Source: Narthecium ossifragum (lineage: Eukaryota > Streptophyta > Magnoliopsida > Dioscoreales > Nartheciaceae). Taken from it: 64,000 nt of DNA. The translations under genes were made by a program, and so were the position numbers. Numbering within the stretch: position 1 is the stretch's first letter; each line of letters starts with the position of its first letter. The DNA lies in the NCBI GenBank assembly GCA_963920575.1, contig OY986971.1, forward strand, positions 23,206,145 to 23,270,144, read 5' to 3'. The notes under the pieces were generated by a model. That model searched no databases and had not been told where the DNA came from. It worked only from the letters and a program-made list of their open reading frames with translations. Below, piece by piece: positions 46,579 to 57,827 of the stretch.

Positions 46579-49500
46579 TGTCACACCCCGACACAGAAAA
46601 TCCATACAAATAGAGACGTGAGCCACCTAAAAGAAGGAACTTTATCGATCTGCTTCGCCAATGCAGCCCAGGTAGGGTGAGCAACAATGCCTGGTAGGGT
46701 TCTATTCTACATCGCACAGAAAGGAAAGGAAATTGCAACAGTGTCAATTTCCATCAAGTCTAAAATATGCCACATGCTAACCCTAGCCTCGCCAATTCCC
46801 CGAGGGCTATTATCAAGGCCCCACCCTCACCCAACAACGAGGGGGAAGACACTACTGCGGGCTCCTGTCTAGGTTCCACCCTACCCAGTCTCAATACCAC
46901 AACCCCTTGTGGGGACATAAGTCAGGGACATCGATATCCATATCTAGCACTTGAGGCGAAAGTCAACACGACCTCTACACCTCAATACCACAATTCAGAT
47001 GTACATATCTATATAGCAACCTCAATTAACACGGGATCATAACAACCCAATCTTTCTCTAGTCTTAAACTAACTAAACCTCAGTCTCAGGGCTAGATCCG
47101 GGCTACCTGAGACCCCCGGATCGGCGATCGAACCCATCACCTACCTCCTAGCATTGATGCCTCTAATGCAAATATTATGCATGAGCCTACACAATCAACT
47201 AGCCTATGTGCTTCTATATGACATTTCATCAAACATGTCAAGTGTAGCATGTATCATGCTAAAAGAGAGCTAAACGAATAATCATACGCAAGGCTAGGAT
47301 TATATAGACATACAAGAGGCTAATAAGGTATAGATATAACATAAACTTACCATTATACCCATCATGAGTTCACTAGCATCAAGCTATGCATTGAGCATCC
47401 AAGCTTCTCAAGAGCTTTCTAGCATCCCATAACTTGAAGCATGCCAACATGCAAGCTATGCATTAATTAACCACACATAGTATTTCACAATAGCTTATCT
47501 CGTGCCATCTCTTTTTGGCATTTCATCGAACATCTCATGGGCTATGCATATATTATTGACATTTAGCATTGAACAAGTATAAATGAAGCATACAAGCTTA
47601 TATACATATTATAGCCAAACCATGCATGATATCAATCATCAAATAAGGGCATACATTTGGCACATTTATACTAAACATACAAGGTCATCCTCCTCGTCGA
47701 ACGCCATCAACCTGATCTGGTTCAACCGAGCCAAAGTTGTTTGAACCGGTTCAGCCCAACCAAGCAATCTGGGTCTGATCTAATCCAGATCCAATCAAAT
47801 CCTACCTATCGGCTCCGTCATAGCTGCATCTGATCAGGCCCAAAGCCGATTAGGACCAAATTACATCACAACCGAGCAAGAATCGAGTTAGGTTAAGCTG
47901 ATTAAACCCATATATGAGCTGAGACCCAAAGCTGTGAAATTTTTAATCAAAATACAATTTACGCATCAAAATTGTAAATAAATATTGGAAAAATGACGAT
48001 CTAAAATTAAAAAATTGTACATAAAATTTGATAAATTAACGATCTAAAACTGAGTTAATTTGACCATCCATCTAATTTTTATCTTTTTAAGTCCATTTTT
48101 ATCTTTTAACTCCATTTTTATTTTTTTGTAACTGCATTTTCATCCTTCCTGCATTTTCATATTTTTAATGCATTTCATCTTTTTAAATTCATCTTCATCT
48201 TTTGAAATGCATTTTTATCTTTTTAAATCCATTTTTATCTTTCCAGCATTTTCATATTTTTAACTCCATTTTCATCTTTTTAAATGCATTTTCATCTTTT
48301 TAAATGTATTTTCATCTTCTTAAATTCATTTTCATTTGTTTAAATACATTTTTATCTTTTTAAATGCCTTTTTATCTTTTTAAATGCCTTTTTATCTTTC
48401 CTGTATTTTGATCTTTTTAACTCCATTTTTATCTTTCTAACTATTTTTATCTTTTTAACTCCATTTTCATCTTTTTAAATGGATTTTCATCGTTTTAAAT
48501 GCATTTTCATCTTTTTAACTCCATTTATATGTTTTTAAATTTATTTTTATCTTTTTAATTCCATTTTCATCTTTTTAAATGCATTTGAATTTTTTTAAAT
48601 TCAATTTCATCTTTTTAAATGCATTTTATCTTTCCTGCATTTTCATCTTTTTAATTCCATTTTTATATTTTGAACTTTATTGTTATCATTTTAACTCGAT
48701 TTTCATATTTTAAATACATTTTTATTTTTTTAAGTGTATTTTTATTTGTTTAAACACATTTTTATCTTTTTAAATGTATTTTTATCTTTCTCAATGCATT
48801 TTTATCTGTCATGCATTTTGATTTTTTTTAACTCTTTAAATTACAATTTAATTGGTTGAGATCATCCATCGAAGGTCTTTTCTATCACCTCCACTTTTTC
48901 GTAATTTTCTCCATCTTTTCCCATATTTTCCCATATTGTTTCCTATTTTTCCACCATTTTTCCTATTTTCTCGGCTTTTCTCTCTCCTATTTTTTTGGTT
49001 GGGCTCACCTTCAAGCCTCCATCGTCCCGGCTCATTCGTGGCTTGGGTCAGCTTGACCCCGAGTGACGGCATTCGCCTCGCCGTTGGCGCCGCTCCGACC
49101 ACCAACCACCACTCACACTACCTTCACCTCCCCTATCTTCCTCCAACTTTTACCACCCGCGAAAAGATCTCCTCCAACGCTCGCCAAAACCTCCTCCACC
49201 ATTCTCCACCAAACCGGGCGCTCCTCTCCACTGAGAACCCCTCAAACTCCACCAAATCACACCTTCTTTCTCCCATAGTCCCTCCCCTTCAATATTGCCT
49301 CAGATTGAGGCCTCCATCCCCGCCGACGAACTAACACCAAGAGCCCACTGCCGCCGCCTCCAGATCCGGCCACCTCGAACCCTTATTACACGATCGGACC
49401 CGGTGGATCTCCTCCTAAGACCTCCAAGAACTCTCCCGCACTGGTCCCATGCTTCAAAGAGCCCTCCTCGCCGGCGATCAGCCTCCAGCAAACCTCAACC

Positions 49501-49900
49501 GCCGAATTACATAGGGGTATTTTTGTCTTTTATAGTTAACAACGAACTAAAACGTTTAACTGATGGGGTTATTACCTTAAAAAATGGGGCTTTTAGAAAA
49601 ACAATTTCATTAAAGTGAGGTTTTTATCAATCACCCTTTGAGGAATTTGACCAAAGCCCCAAAATAGGGGTGTCATTTGTCCATAGCCCCATGATATTTG
49701 CTATTAGCCCCAAGTATATAATTTTTAGGGTAAAAAAATCCAAAACCCTAGGAAAAGACCAAAATACCATTTTCCCTTTTTTTCCTTTTTTTTCTTTCTT
49801 TCCCATCCTTTTCTCTTTCCTCTCTCCCCTCTCTTCTCCAACGACCATCAGCAAGCTCCGGTGCCACCCCGACCTCGTCCAGCGTTGCCCAGGACCCCGG
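46579..49900 (-). mobile_element. Long LTR, antisense, inserted in copia integrase of unit C
   Basis: The plus-strand terminus TGTCACACCCCGACAC abuts copia coding sequence. The landmark GGTAGGGTTCTATTCTACATCGCACAG is near 46690. It resembles the LTR after the gap, including a long AT-rich 20-bp array and the phrase ACAATTTAATTGGTTGAG (48843). The far end is not seen: sequence from about 49030 to the gap is not matched elsewhere in the window, so the element may end earlier. No genes are present. Confidence 0.6.
48085..48845. repeat. AT-rich 20-bp array (CATTTTCATCTTTTTAAATG)
   Basis: Dozens of imperfect copies of a unit of about 20 bp carry variants such as ACTCCATTTTTATC. A sister array lies at 51985-52715 in the next LTR. 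It is part of the LTR family's internal variable region. Confidence 0.85.
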
Positions 49901-50100
49901 NNNNNNNNNNNNNNNNNNNNNNNNNNNNNNNNNNNNNNNNNNNNNNNNNNNNNNNNNNNNNNNNNNNNNNNNNNNNNNNNNNNNNNNNNNNNNNNNNNNN
50001 NNNNNNNNNNNNNNNNNNNNNNNNNNNNNNNNNNNNNNNNNNNNNNNNNNNNNNNNNNNNNNNNNNNNNNNNNNNNNNNNNNNNNNNNNNNNNNNNNNNN
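49901..50100. other. Assembly gap (200 N)
   Basis: A run of exactly 200 N separates two LTR-derived regions. The true length is unknown. Open frames drawn across it are meaningless. Confidence 1.
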
Positions 50101-52940
50101 AAAACCCATCCAGACCGGGACATGAGGGAACCTGCTACTGTTCACCTTCCATTTTAGCGCATTTATGTACAAATATCACAATTACTTTGAACAAAACTAA
50201 TCTAAGGGTAAAACTGTAATATAATAATTTACTATTGCATGATACAAGATTCAAAAAGTACAAATGATCCTCAATTATGCAACAAATACATCAAATTCTT
50301 CAAAGAGGAAAATTATACATTTAATGCAATCCTCAAATTATAATCGTACAACAACAATCTGTAAAAGTACAACTGGGCCATCATGATCCTCAAGCACCTC
50401 ATGAATTAGACGCGCCGTCAAAGATCTGTCTAGGTGGAGCTACAGTAGAAGAGATAGCACCTGCACCTCCTCACGCAACCCGGGTATGAGTGAGGAACAA
50501 AGCTCAGTAGGGTTCTACTCTACGTCACACTGAAAGGAAGGCAATACAAAGGTGTCATCCTCCACCTAAGTCTAAGGTATGCCAAGGGTCCCATAACCCC
50601 ATCGATGTCCCAAGGGCTCCTACCTCTCTCAACCAACCACGCTAGGACTGGCACCATCACGCTAGCAGAAACAGAAACCAGAACTGAGGTAGGAACACCC
50701 TTACTCAAGCAGGACTCCCATGCTTGGGGACCCACGTCAGGAAAACATCGACAACCATCCTTAGCACTTGGCCTTGGAGAATCGACACGACCTTTGAACC
50801 TCAATCAACAAGATAATTATAGCCAACTAGACATCAACCATGATAACATAAGGATTTCAATAATATAATCATGCCATAAACCTTGCTACCCAACCTCGGC
50901 CCTAGAGTTAGATCTGAGCTACCCGAGCCCTCGGGCCGACGAATTGGACCGGCGAATAGGACCGGCGAAACCCCTATTCGCCCACGTCCTAACCTTATGC
51001 TTCTAATGCAATCAAATGCATGAATGCTCACATGCACATAAATACGAATACATGCATGCAACAATATGCCATAAAAATATGCAGGGCTAGCCATAGCATA
51101 AAGCTTGCCAAAAAGGGTGTGCATAGCAAGGGTCTAAACAAAGCGAATAAATAGGCGCAATAGACCTATAAGCCTCCACGACGCTAACCAAACAAAATAA
51201 GAATTACATTCAATCTAAAATTCGGCATTACGACGGCATACATGGGCCGTCAACCAAAATTCTACAACGGGGTACACCCCCGACCAAACAAATAACAACA
51301 ACAATAATAAACAGTTACAATTTACATAAAACTAAGGTACACATTCGGCCCATTTATTCTACGCATTACCGGGAGTCATCACTCCCCCGGTTAACCATAA
51401 AGCGATAAATGGCTATGTACGTGTGGTTAGGAAAGCTATCAAAACAACCGCAAACTATATATAGCATGCTTGACATGAAACTGCTTGAAATCAGTAAATC
51501 TCAAAAAATTAATCCAAAATACGAGTCATGTCGTAATTCGAAGAAAAATCTGTCAAAACCCTAATTAAAATAGCATACAAGTCATTACTCTTCATTGGGA
51601 AAGACATGCAAGAATTTCGAGTTGAATAAAAGTCAAAACCTTGAAAAACGAGAACAGTTTCAACTAATTGTGTATAAGAGATCGATGTCCATGCCATCTT
51701 CAACCACTCGATCCAGATCCAACAAATCTCAGCCATCCGATTGAGATTTGAGTTGATCCAAGCACTCCCAGCCAGAACAAATCCGATCAGACTCGATATA
51801 CTCCACCCGATTGGTTTCGACTTGATATGTAAGCTTAATCCGATCAGCCCCTGATCCAACATTCCAGACTTAAACCCAAATCCGAGCCAAGAGCCAGAGT
51901 TGTGAAATTTTCTTTATCAAAATACAATTTATGCATCAAAATTGTACATAACATTTGGAAAATTGACCATCTAAAATTGACAAAAATGCATTTTTATTTT
52001 TATTAACTCTATTTTCATCTTTTTAAATTCACTTTCATCTTTTTAACTCTATTTCCATCTTTTTCAATTCTTTTTTATCTTTTTAAATGCATTTTCATCT
52101 TTTTCAATTCATTTTCATCTATCATGCATTTTCCTCTTTTTAAATTCATTTTCATCTTTTTAAATGTGTTTTCATCTTTTTAAATGCATTTTCATTTTTT
52201 TAAAAATGTATTTTCATCTTTTTAAAATCATTTCCATCTTTTTATATTCATTTTCATCTTTTTAAATACATTTTCATCTTTCTTGTATTTTCTTATTTTT
52301 AAATTCATTTTCATCTTTATAAATTCATTTCATCTTTTAAATGCTTTTTCATCTTTTTAAATGTATTTTCATCTTTTTAAATTCATTTTCATCTTTTTAC
52401 ATGCATTTTCATCCGTTTCAATGCATTTTCATCTTTTTAACTCTATTTTCATCATATTAAATGTATTTCCATCTTTTTAACTTTATTTTTATCTTTTTAA
52501 CTCTATTTTCATCTTTTAAAATTTATTTTTATTTTTTAAATTCATTTTCATTTTTTTAAATGTATTTTCATCTTTCTAACTCTATTTTCATATTTTAAAT
52601 GCATTTTCGTCTTTTATGCATTTTCATCTTTTTAACTCTATTTTCATCTGTTTAAATTCACTTTCATGTTTTTAAATGCATTTTCATATTTCATACATTT
52701 TCATCTTTTTAAATCCTCAAATTACAATTTAATTGGCTGAAATTCTCCATCAAGAGTTTCTTTAGTCACCTCCACTTTTCTTATGTAATTTTCATTATCT
52801 TTATCCATATTTTTCCCTCTTTTTCTACCACTTTTTTCCTATTTTTCTGACTTTTCTCTCTCCTCTTCCTCTATCTCCACCCCCAGCTTGCCTCTCAAGC
52901 GAACAACAAGCCAGGACTTCATCGTCTCGGCTTGCCGTCG
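50101..52940 (-). mobile_element. Long LTR, antisense, after the gap
   Basis: It resumes at AAAACCCATCCAGACCGGGAC, the segment that follows the TGTC... terminus in other copies, so the end itself is in the gap. Landmarks are GTAGGGTTCTACTCTACGTCACAC (50507) and CGGCCCATTTATTCTACG (51345). It has a sister of the 20-bp array and the ACAATTTAATTGGCTGA phrase (52727). It is cut at 52940 by another LTR. Confidence 0.65.
51985..52715. repeat. AT-rich 20-bp array, second copy
   Basis: This is the same TTTTCATCTTTTTAAATGCA-type unit as at 48085-48845, with different variant order. The two LTRs therefore share the array by descent but have diverged. Confidence 0.85.
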
Positions 52941-54310
52941 TGTCACGCCCTGGCCAAAAAAACCCATCCGGACCGGGACGTGAGAGAAAACCTACACTAT
53001 TTCCATCCGATACAACACGATACATTGCGGTAAACACAGTTAATTTGAAATTTAAGACTTCCAGTGGTAATACAGCAAGTCTGATAATCTACTAAAGATC
53101 CAACCTCAAGATCAGAAGAAACATAATTCTATTTAGATAACATTGAAGTTGTACATTCTAGACATCAGATACAGATTTAACAGAAACTTCCCGAAGTGGG
53201 AAATTATACATTTAAATCAATCCTCAAGAGATGTCTATATAAAAAGCCATCAAAAGTACGACAGGTCTCCCACAGCAACCTCAAGTGCCTTCGAAAGTCG
53301 ACGCGTCGTCAAGACCTGATCTAGCTGGAACCACCTAGGATGAGCTGATGCATACACCTGCAAACACAGCCCGGGTAGGAGTGAGCAGCAAAGCTAAGTA
53401 AGGTTCTACTCTATTCTAGGTCGCACAGGAAGAAAGGGAAACCACAAAGTCCCGGGTTTTGTCTCATCTCTAAGGGAAACTCACGTTACGTCCACCGCCT
53501 ACCTCAGGGCACGCGCTTTGTGACCTCAACTATCAACAGCTGTCCCTCTCAACAACTAAGCGCCCAGCGCTGAACAACAAAGGGGTAGAACCCAGGGCAG
53601 CACGTAACTTCCCTTAACACGGATATTGAGCATTAGACGAGAACTCTGGGCGACCTCTACACCTCAAATAACAGATAGTAACCAACTAGACCCATCCTCG
53701 AGAATACAAAGATTCAACAATACAATCGCCCCAGACCTCGCTACCCAACCACGGTCCTAGATCTAGATCCGAGCTATCCGAGAGCCTCGGATCTGCGAAG
53801 ACCCTATTCACCCACGCCCTAACGTTATGCTCTAATGCCCCCGGCGTACGCCGACAATCAGATATATAATCTACCAGTACAACAGGTTATGCCCCCGACG
53901 CACGCCGGCAATCAGCGGGGCTATTAATCAAAGCAGTAAATCTATACTAAGCATGCAATGCACACCTTCGGCCCATTTACTCTAAACATTCCACAAAGCT
54001 GTAAATGGCTATGTACAAGGGTTAGAAAAGCTATTAAAGCAATCACAAACTATCTATACATATACGTATAGCATGTTTATCGGGGAACTGCTTGAAAATG
54101 GTAGAAACCAGTAAACCAATCCGTAATCCAATTCACGACATAATCCAAGGATAAACCCATCAAAATCTCGATTAAATTATTATAATAATCCTTACCTATC
54201 ATCGAGAAAGCCACAGGAGAAATTCTGGTCGAAAAGAAACCGAAAACACCAAATTTGGATCAATTATAACAAAACAGTATATAAAAGATCGATCATCTTA
54301 CCCAAGATGA
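52941..54310 (-). mobile_element. Long LTR, antisense, truncated by the LINE
   Basis: The terminus TGTCACGCCCTGGCC is at 52941, directly after CGTCG. Landmarks are AAGGTTCTACTCTATTC near 53400 and TTCGGCCCATTTAC near 53965. A tandem GCCCCCGRCGYACGCCGRCAATCAG repeat lies at 53838-53920. The other end is missing where LINE sequence begins, at about 54310. Confidence 0.6.
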
Positions 54311-54331
54311 GTCATTGGTATAGTAAGTGTA

Positions 54332-55466
54332 ATGGAGAGAACGGTGAGCGAAGGGGGTGAAGATCCAGTAAACGGCAGGGCATCAAGCTCCAAGGCCACG
54401 AGACCCTCGGACACGGGTGCAGGGGAGCATGCTCCAAAGGGAAGCGGAGGTCAAACCTGGGCACAAGTCACACAAGGTGCCAAGCACAAATCAGCATACA
54501 TCAGTGATCAGGAGAAGGAAAAATTAAAAGCACTTTGCAAAGACAAGGTTGTGTTCACCCATGAAGAAGTGGAGAAATGCAAAAGGAAGTGGGGATATAC
54601 TCTGTTTGGGAGATTTGTTGGGCGACGCTTCCTGTGGATATCCTGAGGCAGCGGTTGAGGAGAATGTGGAGAATGAAGGCTTCGTTCCAACTTTCTGATA
54701 TGGCAGAAGGTATTTTTCTCTTCAGATTTGACAATGTGGAAGACCAGAACTATGCACAAGCTAATGGACCTTGGTCAGTGGATGGTAGGATGATGTCCTT
54801 AATTAGGTGGGATGGAAATCTTAGACCATCTGCTGCAAAATTCAATCGGATACCAGTATGGATGAGGTTTCCTGATACGAGGGAGTCACAATTTGTAGTC
54901 GTTGTGGTAGGATCGGTCACAGGATGGAGGGATGTAAGCATGAAGCTTATGGCACAGAGGTGATGGAAGGAATGGTAGAAGAGAAGTATGGAACTGATGA
55001 GATGGGGGACATGGTTGAAGAAGCAATGGCGACTTAGCACAAGCTTGGGCCGGGAGACTTGAGGAAAAACCCCACAATACCCATTGAGACCAAGAAGGAG
55101 ACATCATCTCAGCATCAACACAACCCTTACCCAAGTGGAGAAACAGGAGGTGCACCTGCATGTGACTTGGCGGGCAAACTGGTGATCTCGCCGGAGCACT
55201 CATCGGAGTTTGACGGAGAGTGGCTCACGGTAACTAGGGGGAGGCGTGGAACACGAGGAAGAGGGGGGGCGTGGCCCCCGAGGCGGGTTGCAGGCGGTTA
55301 CAGGAGGCGGTAGGGGGAGGAGTGGTGCCCCCGTGACGATAGCTAGAGAGCCTAGAGATGATAGAAGAAAGGATGGAAAGGGGGTGAGATTCAGAGATCA
55401 GAGGTACGGGGAAGAGGTTCGTGATCATTTTGGCATGAGTCGTGATATACAACCAACCCATTTTTT
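54332..55466 (+). pseudogene. L1-like LINE ORF1, first part (degenerate)
   Basis: This is the nucleic-acid-binding ORF1 of a plant L1-type retrotransposon. An N-terminal Ser/Gly-rich stretch precedes a DUF4283-like region (GYTLFGRFVGRR; MWRMKASFQLSDMAEGIFLF; NGPWSVDGRMMSLIRW; IPVWMRF). A CCHC zinc knuckle follows and then a basic GEWLTVTRGRRG. Frames shift near 54630, and a deletion joins VWMRFPD to YEGVTIC near 54875. The frame is then cut by the TIR element at about 55467. The rest of ORF1 resumes at 60943. Confidence 0.85.
54894..54935 (+). other. CCHC zinc knuckle of LINE ORF1
   Basis: CSRCGRIGHRMEGC fits CX2CX4HX4C, in a frame different from the preceding DUF4283-like part, which marks the frameshift or deletion between them. 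Confidence 0.9.
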
Positions 55467-55616
55467 AGTTGGCTGATAGCCAACCTTACCTGGCATGTCT
55501 GGATTGCCGACATGTGTCAATTCAGATTTTGAAAACAATCATCACCCGATGAACTCGCTCGCCACCCGGTAGACCCGTTAACCCATCCCGATAGACCCGT
55601 TAACCCACCCCTTCTC

Positions 55617-55935
55617 CTGATCGAGGGCTTCAGTGCTTCCTTCACCCATCACCCCCCTTCCTCCAGCCGGCTCCTCCACCCAATCTAGGGCATCACCTCT
55701 CCTCCCGGCGGCCAAACATTTAGTGCTCCTCGCCGGCCGGCTACTCCATCGAGGGCTTCAGTGCTTCACCCATCACCCCTTCTCCCGGCAGCTCCTCCAC
55801 CCGATCTAGGGCATCACCCTTCCTCCCCGGTCGGCTACTCCATTGAGGGCTTCACCCATCACCCCCGGCCGGCTACTCCACCCGATCTAGGACATCACCC
55901 CTTCTCCATCGCTCCCAACGGCTACTCCACCGATC
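55617..55935. repeat. Imperfect tandem repeats in the TIR element
   Basis: Recurring phrases are GAGGGCTTCAGTGCTTC, ACCCATCACCCC and CCACCCGATCTAGGGCATC, in three to four units of unequal length. The composition is GC-rich, unlike the AT-rich sequence that follows. No gene is seen. Confidence 0.7.
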
Positions 55936-56719
55936 AAGCAGGCATGTTGTAATTTTGATTTGAGAAGGATGAAAGAAGTATTTATTGCTTCCAAAGGACG
56001 ATTTAGATAAATCCGTATTATTAGACTTGCCTTTTGCTATTGCCTGACAAACTTATCTTTTGATTGTGAAAAGATCTTCATTTGGCAGCGCTCTGTTCTT
56101 CTAATTTTGGTGAAAATGTTTCGAAAAATTGAGCTGATGATCTGATTCTTGCTAATTGTTGTTCAGAGCCCAAAGTCATATATCCCAACCTACACAATAT
56201 TCAGCTGCATGATATTTGCAAACATTGTCTGCTAATATAAGTATGATTATTGCCGATACAGTCCACATTTTTGGGTATATGAAGCTTATGTAAGTTCAAC
56301 ACATTGAATATTTGGATGACTTCGTCTGTCTGTTCTTTAACATTATATTATCGTAACTTTTCAACAAACTTATGTTATGTTTAAGCATCCTTGATGTCCC
56401 TTTGATCAATTCCTTTCATACTACAACCCTTGTTGCTGCACTTCTCTGGAAGCAATTTCAATCATATTCCATGGTATAATAACTATCACAAATGAATCAA
56501 GGACCAATTCTATCTTCATTAATTCCTTGTGCTAATGATGATTCTCTTCCTTGATACAGACGAAGCAAGTCTTTCCTTCAGGATTCTAAGTATTCATTAG
56601 GAATTCCTTGCTCTTGATCTATGCAATATGTTATTCCAACTTTGGATGCTATTCTTATTTGGTGCATTCTTTTACTTGATTGCAATGCTGCTATGATGTG
56701 CTTTTATTCCTATGTGCTG

Positions 56720-57115
56720 CTTGCTGGAGGAAATCCGCCGCCCAAGAACAAGAAGTTAATAGCAACTTCGTCTTCATAGCTCTGTTGCAATGAGTCTTTC
56801 AGGGAACTAAAGAATCTAGTTTTGTATCTTTGGGGATCTACTGAATCCAGTTCGAATGAATACAATAAGGAGTGAATACAGTTTTGTATTATTGCATGTG
56901 TTACAGCCAGGAATGAATACAATTTTGTATGATGTTGGAATGAATACATCAAGGAGTGAATACAGTTTTGTATTATTTGCATGTGTTACAGCTAGGAATG
57001 AATACAATTTTGTATAATGTTGTTTCATCTTGTATGAATATAATTTTTTATGATATTGTTTCATCTTGTATGAATATTGTTTGTATGATGTTGTCTCATC
57101 TTATATGATGTTGTT
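56720..57115. repeat. Repeats of GAATACAATTTTGTAT in the TIR element
   Basis: A unit of about 87 bp (GGAGTGAATACAGTTTTGTATTAT...) occurs twice from about 56870, then decays into shorter TTGTTTCATCTTGTATGAAT repeats. Just upstream, GGNPPPKNKKLIATSSS followed by a stop (about 56730-56780) could be the tail of a + strand gene fragment. This reading is weak. Confidence 0.5.
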
Positions 57116-57439
57116 TCATTTTTAAGGAATCAAAATGTTTCCACAGGGTTGAATGCATGTCAGTATTTCATCCCAGACAAGTATGCTGCAGTGAAATACA
57201 ATGTTTTCAGGATATATTGCAAGCGTTCTTGTAGAGACAAATGTGCAACTCCACCGATAATTGAATTGCTTCCTTGACAATTAATAAAGTTTGACAAAGT
57301 ATACATGGAAAACAAGACTAGAAAATAACACCAATACAAGGTATTCACAACTGTCAGGTGGCTGCAACACAAGCAAATCACTTATGGAGAACCTACAACC
57401 AAGGTGCATGAGTCAGGTTATGTAGTGAGCAATGCCCTC

Positions 57440-57530
57440 CTAGTTGAGGCCAGCAGGCTCTACATACTCCTTCAGATTGCAGCGGAAATCACCAAAGAAC
57501 TCATGAAATGAAACCCTCAAGTTGATCCAC
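57440..57530 (-). pseudogene. Captured terminal exon fragment, antisense
   Basis: On the - strand a strong acceptor (TTATTCTCTCTTGGAGCAG) precedes GTGGATCAACTTGAGG. One frame reads INLRVSFHEFFGDFRCNLKE and stops at 57440-57442. The frame that matches the phase of the upstream exon ends sooner (VDQLEGFIS, stop). I do not recognise the protein. It sits inside the TIR element and looks like a host gene fragment picked up by it. Confidence 0.35.
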
Positions 57531-57827
57531 CTGCTCCAAGAGAGAATAAAAGAAATTAGACTTCTTGAAAAGGCCAGATGCTAAACCTGGTAAATACATT
57601 CATATCCATATGATAGCTATTTCCCCAACAAATGAGCATGACAATCTATGAACTATGAACTAAAATGGCTTGAGTTGTTAAGGTTCTATCAGTATTTAGA
57701 TTTCAAAATTTAAAAATTGACACATAAAATGGGTTAACTTATTGGCATTTGTAAAGTTGGCAAGGCAAGTTCAGGCCAAGATAGAGAGCAAGTTACTGCA
57801 TAGACCGTAAAAAGAAAGTAAGCTTAC

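Noticed and set aside
49627..50172. Open frames spanning the N run
   Set aside because: They exist only because N codons were read through; the gap length is arbitrary.
46579..52940. A pair of LTRs of one element on either side of the gap
   Set aside because: Their arrays and ends differ, both are antisense and nearly abutting, and no primer-binding site or gag-pol is visible; the gap prevents a firm test.
54332..54646. A host gene starting at 54332
   Set aside because: GYTLFGRFVGRR, the following DUF4283-like blocks and the CCHC knuckle identify LINE ORF1.
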